This document shows, piece after piece, positions 58,161-64,000 of a DNA stretch of 64,000 bases. The DNA is from Viscum album (taxonomy: Eukaryota > Streptophyta > Magnoliopsida > Santalales > Viscaceae): NCBI GenBank assembly GCA_963277665.1, contig OY728119.1:317088206-317152205 (forward strand). Reading direction: 5' to 3'. The notes under the pieces were generated by a model. That model made no database searches. It had not been told where the DNA came from and saw only the letters and a program-made list of their open reading frames with translations. The translations under genes and the position numbers were made by a program. Within the stretch, counting starts at the first letter, position 1; every line of letters starts with the position of its first letter.

Positions 58161-61100
58161 CACCAGGTGGACCTCCCTAGTGTCCCCGGTCGTCGCCACC
58201 GTCGGAGGAGCCGCAACAACAGGAGTCGCCGGGGCACAGCAGTTGGTACCTCCAGCCAGGCCGTGCACGCCACTGAGACCAGGCAGCAGGCTCAAAACCG
58301 AGCTCAGCATGCGCAGCCCCCCCATACGGGGATGACGGATTCGCCTCCGCCACTGTTTGTGGTATGGGATCAGGCAGAACCGCCTCAGCCGCGTCGCGAT
58401 CAGCTCCGCCCTGCCACGAGTCCATCCCGGCCTCCTGACCCCAGTACGGTGACCATTTCCTGGGTTTCAACCAATGAACAGCGAGATGCGCCAAACACCA
58501 GTCGGCCGCCGGCCCAACCGGCAAGGCCCGTCATGCTTCCAACCGCAGAGCAACCTCCTGCAACCAGGGGCTCGCGCTTGGCCAAAAAGTATGATGTCCT
58601 GAAGCACTTGGCCGACATCCCAGAGAGACTCTCCATCCTTGAGGCTCTGCGCATGTCATCTGAGATGCGCGAGGCACTCGCTGAAGCCCTGAAGAGCCCC
58701 CTCCAGTTTGAGACAAAGGTTGCGGCTGCAGAGGCCTTTCACGCCGAAACGATTGAGGACGCCGAATGTCAGGCAGTTATCTCGTTTTCTGGTAAGGATG
58801 AAGACCCTCTTATACAGGGGCACATTCTTCCGCTGTATGTTACCGGCCAGTTCAATGGCCTTGAAGTCCGGCGCTGTCTTGTCGACACGGGGTCCGGGAT
58901 TAACCTGATTCCCACTCGGACGCTCCGGAGATTGGGGTTGTCTGAGGATGACTTGATTTCCTCTGACCTCATGATCCAGGGGTACGACCGCACCGAGCAA
59001 ACCCCGGTCGACAAGATACGTTTGAAGACCCAGTTCGGTGACTTGGTTGCCAACACCGAATTCATGGTAGTCTCTCAAGATACTGCGTACAACGCATTGA
59101 TGGGCAGGCCCTGGCTCCACCTTCATGTGGCGGTTCCCTCGTCATACCACCAATTCCTCAAATACTCCCTTAATGGTCGAGTAGGCGTGCTTCAGGGAGA
59201 TGCCTCTCCTTTTGCCTCATGTGAAGCCCGCTATCTGGACGCGGACTATTACAAGAGCAAGGATAAGCAGATCCTGGCAGGTGAGGTCGAGCCTGTCGTT
59301 GTTGCAAGTGATCCATGGGCAAGTTTGGATGACGCTTACGTCCTCCCGATTCAACGGTTGGACGTAGCCATGGTCTCGACGGCTTGTGAGTCTCCTGATG
59401 AGATGACCGCGACCGCCCATGCCAGCACCATCAACCCAGCAGGATCTGGTAGCCCCAATGCAGTTTCCAACGCAGTCTCTCCCATGGACGATCCCTCCCC
59501 GAGTGGAGAGGACGTGGAAGATGCACCCCTGGCCTTTGAGGAGAGCGTCTCCGCCACGGTCGATGAGTTAGTACAAGTGAACCTTGGAACCGAAGCAGAT
59601 CCGAGACCCACATTGGTCAGTGTCGCCATGCCCTCTGAGGAGCGGCAGCAGTACGTGGACTTTCTCAGGCAGCACCGTGATGTGTTCGCTTGGGGCTATG
59701 ACGAGATGTCGGGGCTAGATCCTCAGGTAGCCGTCCACCGCCTTGGTCTCCCGGCGAACCATCGCGGGTTCAAGCAGCCTCCCAGGAAGATGCACCCATT
59801 CCACGGTGCCATGGTTGAGGCCGAAGTTGACAAGCTTATCAAAGCCAACTTCGTGAGGGAAGTTCAGTACCCCAAATGGCTGGCCAACATTGTGCCGGTC
59901 AGGAAGAAGAACAGGCAGATCAGAGTCTGCATCGACTTCCGCGATCTCAACCGCCACTGTCCGAAGGATGATTTTCCCCTTCCAGTGACAGAGCTGTTGA
60001 TTGACGCCACGGCAGGGTTCCAAGCCCTCTCCTTCATGGATGGATACTCCGGATATAACCAAATTCGGATGGCCCCTAAGGATGAGGAGTTCACTGCCTT
60101 CAGGGCCCCCCAAGGTACCTTTTGTTACCAGGTCATGCCTTTCGGCCTGAAGAATGCAGGTGCCACCTATCAACGGGCGATGCACCGCATATTCAAGCCA
60201 ATCCTCGGCACACTGGTGGAATGCTACGTCGACGACTTGGTAGTCAAATCGCGCCAGCATCAGGACCATCTCAAAGATCTTGAGAAAGTGTTCGGCTTCC
60301 TCCGGTCTCGCTGCCTGAAGATGAACCCGTTGAAGTGTGCCTTCGGGGTCACCTCCGGAAAGTTCCTTGGATTTGTGGTAAGATACCGGGGTATTGAGAT
60401 CGACCCAGAGAAGATCAGGGCGATTATCCAGATGCCTCCCCCAGGTAACATCCGGGAACTGCAGGGGTTCCAAGGCCACTTAGCCTATATACGCCGATTC
60501 ATCGCGAATCTGGCCGGCAAGTGTAAGCCCTTTTCTCGGCTCATGAAGAAAGGTGCCACCTATGTGTGGGATAAAGAGTGTCAGACCGCTTTTGAGGAAA
60601 TCAAGCAGTACCTGCTGCAACCTCCGGTTCTGATGCCGCCTGTATCCGGGAAGCCGCTGGTCCTCTATGTGACCGCCCTGGAACGGTCCCTGGGTGCCCT
60701 TCTCGCCCAGAAGAACAACGAGGGAACAGAGAATAGCCTCTATTACCTCAGTCTCATGCTCCTCGATGCGGAAGTTAGGTATTCCCCCATCGAGAAGAGC
60801 TGCCTGGCGCTCGTATTTTCCATACAGAAATTACGGCACTACTTGCAGCACCATGAGGTACAGTTGGTTTCTCGGGTAGACCCGTTGAAATATATCCTGA
60901 TCCGGCCTATGTTGACTGGCCGTCTAGCGCGGTGGGCTGTGATTCTCCATCAGTTCGACATCAGGTATGTGTCTCAGAAGGTCATCAAAGGGAAATCATT
61001 GGCAGACTTTCTAGCTGCTCACCCAACCTTCGCGGATCAGCCACTGGATCTAGGCTTTCTTGATGAGGCCATTCTCTCGGTCGATCATGCCGGTCCATGC

Positions 61101-62948
61101 TGGCAGATGCACTTTGACGGTGCCTCCCGGAGCCCCACTGGTAGAAGACTTGATAATCCTAAGCTCAATAGAGTGGGTTTGGGTATCGTCTTCATTACCC
61201 CGGAGCAAGTCGTGCTGCCATACTCTTTCCTGTTGTTAGAGGGTTGTACCAACAATGAGGCGGAATACCATGCCCTCATCACCGGCCTCGAGTTGGCTCT
61301 CGAGATCGACGTGCCCCATCTGTGTGTGAAAGGGGACTCCGAGCTGGTTGTTAAGCAGATCAATGGCGACTATGTTGTCAGGAAGCCGGAACTTATGCCA
61401 TTGCTGGAGTGCACCCTCCTTCTGATGGCCCGGTTCCCTTCTCGGCCGGAAATTGTCCATATTCCCCGGTCGCAGAACGGTCGAGCAGATGCTTTGGCCA
61501 GCCTTGCTGCGTCACTTGCAGAGCCTGAACAGGATAACCTGACCGTCCGCGTGACGCACCGCAGGCTCATCGCTCCCGTTGTCCCGGAGGGAGATCGCGA
61601 CCCGTCGGTAAATAATCTCACCACGGTTGCCCCTGTGCCCGGAGCCCCGAGTACCCCAGATATGGCAGTCGAACCAGCCCCTGATTGGAGGACGCCTTTG
61701 GTTGAGTACCTCCAACATGGAATTCTCCTGCCGGATCGGGCTGAGCGTGAGCGAGTTCGACGCCGCGCATCGCAGTTTGTCCTCCAGAGAAGTCCCGGCC
61801 TGGAGCAGATCCTCTATAGACGCGGATTTGATGGTGTTCTCCTCCGTTGCCTTCAGGGAGTTGAGATCCCGCGAGTCATGCAAGAGGTTCATGCTGGTTC
61901 ATGCGGCGCCCATCAGACTGGGCCGAAGCTGTCCCACCAGATTCGGAGGTTGGGATACTTCTGGCCCTCCATGATCCATGACTGCATCGAGTATGCCAGG
62001 AGGTGCCATGCGTGCCAGGTTCATGCGAACTTTGTGCATCGGCCGCCAGAGCCTCTCCATACCACCAGGTATTCTTGGCCCTTTGCAGTCTGGGGGATGG
62101 ACGTTGTGGGACCTTACCCGCCGGCGACGGCTCGCCAGTGCCGGTTCATTCTGACCGCCACGGACTTCTTCTCCAAATGGGCAGAGGCGATTCCGCTCAG
62201 AGAGGTCAAATCTTGTTCGATCGCTGACTTCGTGACCTCCAACATCATTCATCGATTTGGAGTGCCTCACGCTATCCTCACGGATAACGGAGCCAATTTC
62301 CGAGCAGCCGAGTTGAAGAAGTTGTACGCCAAATACAACATTCGCTCGAACCATACATCTCGCTATCATGCGCAGGCAAATGGGCAGATCGAGGCGTTTA
62401 ACAAAACCCTCTCTAACATTCTGCAAAAGATGGTTGGTCAGAACAAGAAGAGTTGGCCGGACAAGCTCCCCAACGCCCTCTGGGCTTATCGGACGACGAC
62501 TCGCAATTCCACCCAGATGACCCCTTATTCCCTGGTGTATGGAGCTGAGGCCGTCCTGCCCATCGAGATCCAGTTACCGTCCTTGCGCACTGCGGTCTAC
62601 GACCAGCAAGCACCGGACAGAGCTGCTGAAGCCCGTCTAGTCGAGTTGGAAGCACTGGATGAGAATAGACTTCGCGCCTTGCACAACTTGGAGAGGCATC
62701 AAAGCAGAATGGATCGAGCTTTCAATAAGAAGGTTCGCCTCTGCTCCTTCCTGCAGGGTGACCTAGTGCTAGCCCTAAGAGTGCCAATGATCCCCGGCAG
62801 GAAGCCACCCAAGTTGGAGCCCAAGTGGGAGGGACCTCTTGTCGTCCACAAAGTTTATCCCAATGGCGCGTACTCCCTAGCGACTATGGATGGTGAGCGT
62901 GTCACTCCTCCCACCAACGCTAGGTTCCTCAAGAAGTACTTCGTCTGA
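58161..62948 (+). CDS. pol: Tat-type Pol polyprotein, intact
   Basis: The first ATG is at 58167 (1593 codons); the frame is already open from 58161, right after the gag stop, so translation might instead come from read-through. Residues 1-210 are a Pro/Arg-rich linker. Protease: catalytic CLVDTGSG, Asp240. Reverse transcriptase about 545-720: PVRKKNRQIRVCIDFRDLN, FMDGYSGYNQI and catalytic YVDD at 687-690. RNase H about 825-950. Archaeal-type RNase H about 975-1100: MHFDGAS (Asp984), NNEAEYHAL (Glu1031/1033), KGDSELV (Asp1057) and a final RADALA. Integrase: zinc finger HAGSCGAH (from His1242) and CHACQ (Cys1280, Cys1283), core Asp1312 (WGMDVVGP), Asp1373 (LTDNGANF) and Glu1409 (GQIEAFN), exact DD35E spacing. 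The C-terminus ends NARFLKKYFV. No stop or missing catalytic residue in protease, RT, second RNase H or integrase, in contrast to the other elements here. Confidence 0.95.
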   Translation, partial: HQVDLPSVPGRRHRRRSRNNRSRRGTAVGTSSQAVHATETRQQAQNRAQHAQPPHTGMTDSPPPLFVVWDQAEPPQPRRDQLRPATSPSRPPDPSTVTISWVSTNEQRDAPNTSRPPAQPARPVMLPTAEQPPATRGSRLAKKYDVLKHLADIPERLSILEALRMSSEMREALAEALKSPLQFETKVAAAEAFHAETIEDAECQAVISFSGKDEDPLIQGHILPLYVTGQFNGLEVRRCLVDTGSGINLIPTRTLRRLGLSEDDLISSDLMIQGYDRTEQTPVDKIRLKTQFGDLVANTEFMVVSQDTAYNALMGRPWLHLHVAVPSSYHQFLKYSLNGRVGVLQGDASPFASCEARYLDADYYKSKDKQILAGEVEPVVVASDPWASLDDAYVLPIQRLDVAMVSTACESPDEMTATAHASTINPAGSGSPNAVSNAVSPMDDPSPSGEDVEDAPLAFEESVSATVDELVQVNLGTEADPRPTLVSVAMPSEERQQYVDFLRQHRDVFAWGYDEMSGLDPQVAVHRLGLPANHRGFKQPPRKMHPFHGAMVEAEVDKLIKANFVREVQYPKWLANIVPVRKKNRQIRVCIDFRDLNRHCPKDDFPLPVTELLIDATAGFQALSFMDGYSGYNQIRMAPKDEEFTAFRAPQGTFCYQVMPFGLKNAGATYQRAMHRIFKPILGTLVECYVDDLVVKSRQHQDHLKDLEKVFGFLRSRCLKMNPLKCAFGVTSGKFLGFVVRYRGIEIDPEKIRAIIQMPPPGNIRELQGFQGHLAYIRRFIANLAGKCKPFSRLMKKGATYVWDKECQTAFEEIKQYLLQPPVLMPPVSGKPLVLYVTALERSLGALLAQKNNEGTENSLYYLSLMLLDAEVRYSPIEKSCLALVFSIQKLRHYLQHHEVQLVSRVDPLKYILIRPMLTGRLARWAVILHQFDIRYVSQKVIKGKSLADFLAAHPTFADQPLDLGFLDEAILSVDHAGPCWQMHFDGASRSPTGRRLDNPKLNRVGLGIVFITPEQVVLPYSFLLLEGCTNNEAEYHALITGLELALEIDVPHLCVKGDSELVVKQINGDYVVRKPELMPLLECTLLLMARFPSRPEIVHIPRSQNGRADALASLAASLAEPEQDNLTVRVTHRRLIAPVVPEGDRDPSVNNLTTVAPVPGAPSTPDMAVEPAPDWRTPLVEYLQHGILLPDRAERERVRRRASQFVLQRSPGLEQILYRRGFDGVLLRCLQGVEIPRVMQEVHAGSCGAHQTGPKLSHQIRRLGYFWPSMIHDCIEYARRCHACQVHANFVHRPPEPLHTTRYSWPFAVWGMDVVGPYPPATARQCRFILTATDFFSKWAEAIPLREVKSCSIADFVTSNIIHRFGVPHAILTDNGANFRAAELKKLYAKYNIRSNHTSRYHAQANGQIEAFNKTLSNILQKMVGQNKKSWPDKLPNALWAYRTTTRNSTQMTPYSLVYGAEAVLPIEIQLPSLRTAVYDQQAPDRAAEARLVELEALDENRLRALHNLERHQSRMDRAFNKKVRLCSFLQGDLVLALRVPMIPGRKPPKLEPKWEGPLVVHKVYPNGAYSLATMDGERVTPPTNARFLKKYFV

Positions 62949-62965
62949 GTGTACTACGTCCTGCA

Positions 62966-63200
62966 CGACGTTAAACTGCATACGTCCAAGCTGCACGACG
63001 TTAAACTGCCTAGCATATCGTCCGCGCTGCAAGACGTTAAACTGCCAAGTGTTTCGTCCAACATGACGTTAAACTGTACCTCGTCCAAGCTACAAGACGT
63101 TAAACTGTTTAGCATTCGTCCAACATGACGTTAAACTGTACGACGTCCGAGCTACAAGACGTTAAACTGTTCAGCATTCTTCCTGCATGACGTTAAACTG
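62966..63200. repeat. GACGTTAAACTG minisatellite, 3' copy
   Basis: Eight copies of GACGTTAAACTG at a spacing of about 30 bp (spacers CGTCCAAGCTGCAC, CGTCCGCGCTGCAA and similar); two further copies begin the long units near 63467 and 63732. Confidence 0.92.
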
Positions 63201-63960
63201 CCTCTCAAGAACTACGTGCGGCTTGATTCCCATCCTTATGGGATACGTAGGACCGCCTGAACATTCATGTTTCAGGCCCAGCCCCATCCTTCGGGAATTT
63301 CCATCCCACCTCGGGCCCTTGGCCCAGTTGCCTCTGGGTATGTGGCGTATGGTGTGAACGTGGGGCTATGCCCTCATTCACGTTGGTTTTCTCTCCACGC
63401 TGTACGCCCCCCACGTTTGGGGATGCCTTCTGCTCCCCCCGTTTTCTCTTTTCGTCCTGCATGACGTTAAACTGCACTTCAAGAACTACGTGCGGCTTGA
63501 TTCCCATCCTTATGGGATACGTAGGACCTCCTGAACATTCATGTTTCAGGCCCAGCCTCATTTCCCGGGAACCTATATCCCGCGTTGGGCCTCTGGCCCC
63601 AGTTCCCCTCCTTTTTGTGCGAGGCGTAACGCATGAGCAAGGGATTATGTCCTCGTTCGCGTTGGTCTGCTGGCCGCGCCATACGCCTCCCCCGTGTGTA
63701 GGACTACCTCACACCCCTCATCGTCCTGCATGACGTTAAACTGCCTCTCAAGAACTACGTACGGCTTGATTCCCATCCTTATGGGATACGTAGGACCGCC
63801 TGGACGCTTGTGTTTCAGGTCCAGCCCCGTCTCTTGGTTGATCACGGGGATCTACCGTCTTTTGGTTGCTCTCAGGGTGAGTCCTCCGACCCTTTCTGGT
63901 GATCTTTTAACATGTTTTGGGAACTTTGGTCTATGACCCGTAGTGTCGGATGCAATCCCG
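63190..63960. repeat. Long tandem repeat units of about 270 bp in the Tat 3' region
   Basis: Three units begin TGCATGACGTTAAACTG, continue with CAAGAACTACGTGCGGCTTG and the hairpin, then a (G/C)CTGAACATTCATGTTTCAGG or GCCTGGACGCTTGTGTTTCAGG block and a CCCAGCC-CAT stretch. The units diverge toward their ends. Minus-strand open frames here follow the repeats and are not genes. Confidence 0.85.
63212..63250 (+). other. Covarying hairpin, 3' region copy 1
   Basis: CTACGT ... CCCAT-CCTT-ATGGG ... ACGTAG. Outer 6-bp stem, inner 5-bp stem, tetraloop CCTT. Identical pairing recurs at 63486-63524 and, with one change outside the stems, at 63755-63793. Confidence 0.65.
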
Positions 63961-64000
63961 GCAAGTCCCGTGTTGCTTGTCGGGCCGCGCGCTTCCTCTT

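Larger units (their letters stand above)
51084..64000 (+). mobile_element. Tat-lineage Ty3/gypsy retrotransposon, 3' end beyond the window
   Basis: The sequence changes abruptly from AT-rich to GC-rich at the TGTAGACGCAGG start of the 5' LTR. Then come LTR (with TATA box), PBS-like site, a long Pro/Arg-rich region in one frame with gag, an intact pol of 1593 codons, and a repeat-rich 3' non-coding region still running at base 64000. Pol has a second RNase H of archaeal type between RNase H and integrase, the hallmark of the Tat lineage (which includes Ogre and Retand). At least 12.9 kb are in the window. It is the youngest of the elements seen here. No right LTR start (TGTAGACGCAGG) appears before the window end. 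Confidence 0.88.
62949..64000 (+). other. 3' non-coding region of the Tat element
   Basis: About 1.05 kb after pol with no credible gene. It is built from the GACGTTAAACTG minisatellite and three long units of about 270 bp, each holding a hairpin (63212, 63486, 63755). The right LTR and polypurine tract must lie beyond 64000. Confidence 0.75.

Noticed and set aside
62966..63200. CRISPR-like array (12-bp core, regular spacing)
   Set aside because: Spacers are themselves near-identical, the unit is only about 30 bp, and the context is a plant retrotransposon.
62949..64000. Start of the right Tat LTR
   Set aside because: No TGTAGACGCAGG start and the repeat order differs from the 5' LTR; treated as 3' non-coding region.

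Overview
The window is plant nuclear DNA made almost entirely of LTR retrotransposons. I see no host gene, tRNA, rRNA, CRISPR array or prokaryotic feature. The plant assignment rests on three recognisable plant lineages: a Tekay/Del-type chromovirus (Ty3/gypsy), a SIRE/Maximus-type Ty1/copia element with an extra ORF after pol, and a Tat-type Ty3/gypsy element with a second (archaeal-type) RNase H. Two of them carry a primer-binding site for initiator tRNA-Met. Long AT-rich stretches of almost fully decayed elements suggest a large genome that removes DNA slowly. I cannot name the species.

Layout: 1-3400, AT-rich with nothing recognisable. About 3400-11990, an ancient Ty3/gypsy remnant: two diverged LTRs (each with a TATA box), a PBS-like site, a stop-ridden gag with traces of zinc knuckles, and no visible pol. 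11990-18349, AT-rich decayed DNA. 18355-28448, a structurally complete but coding-dead Tekay/Del chromovirus with 1979 and 2000 bp LTRs and a perfect TAAAA target duplication. 28454-32079, AT-rich, with one unassigned open stretch. 32080-44466, a complete but dead SIRE/Maximus-type copia element with roughly 1.64 kb LTRs, a 15-bp minisatellite starting at the pol stop codon, and a third env-like/plant-transposon-type ORF. 44467-51083, AT-rich, with a trace of a gypsy integrase C-terminus near 47.0-47.2 kb. 51084 to the window end, a GC-rich, much younger Tat-type element whose 3' LTR lies beyond the window; its 1593-codon pol is intact, while the gag region carries five in-frame stops.

How the parts work together: each element has LTR promoter, tRNA primer site, gag, then pol (protease, reverse transcriptase, RNase H and integrase, with integrase first in the copia element), polypurine tract and second LTR. 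All are on the + strand. Only the Tat pol could still give a functional protein; the others could at most act as templates.

The least explained signals are non-coding repeats particular to each element: near-palindromes of the type ACACGNCGTGT in the Tekay LTRs and leader, GCCTGAGGG repeats in the Tekay LTRs, TTGCGCGCAA palindromes upstream of and around the Tat TATA box, and a GACGTTAAACTG minisatellite plus a hairpin with compensatory base changes shared by the Tat LTR and the Tat 3' region.
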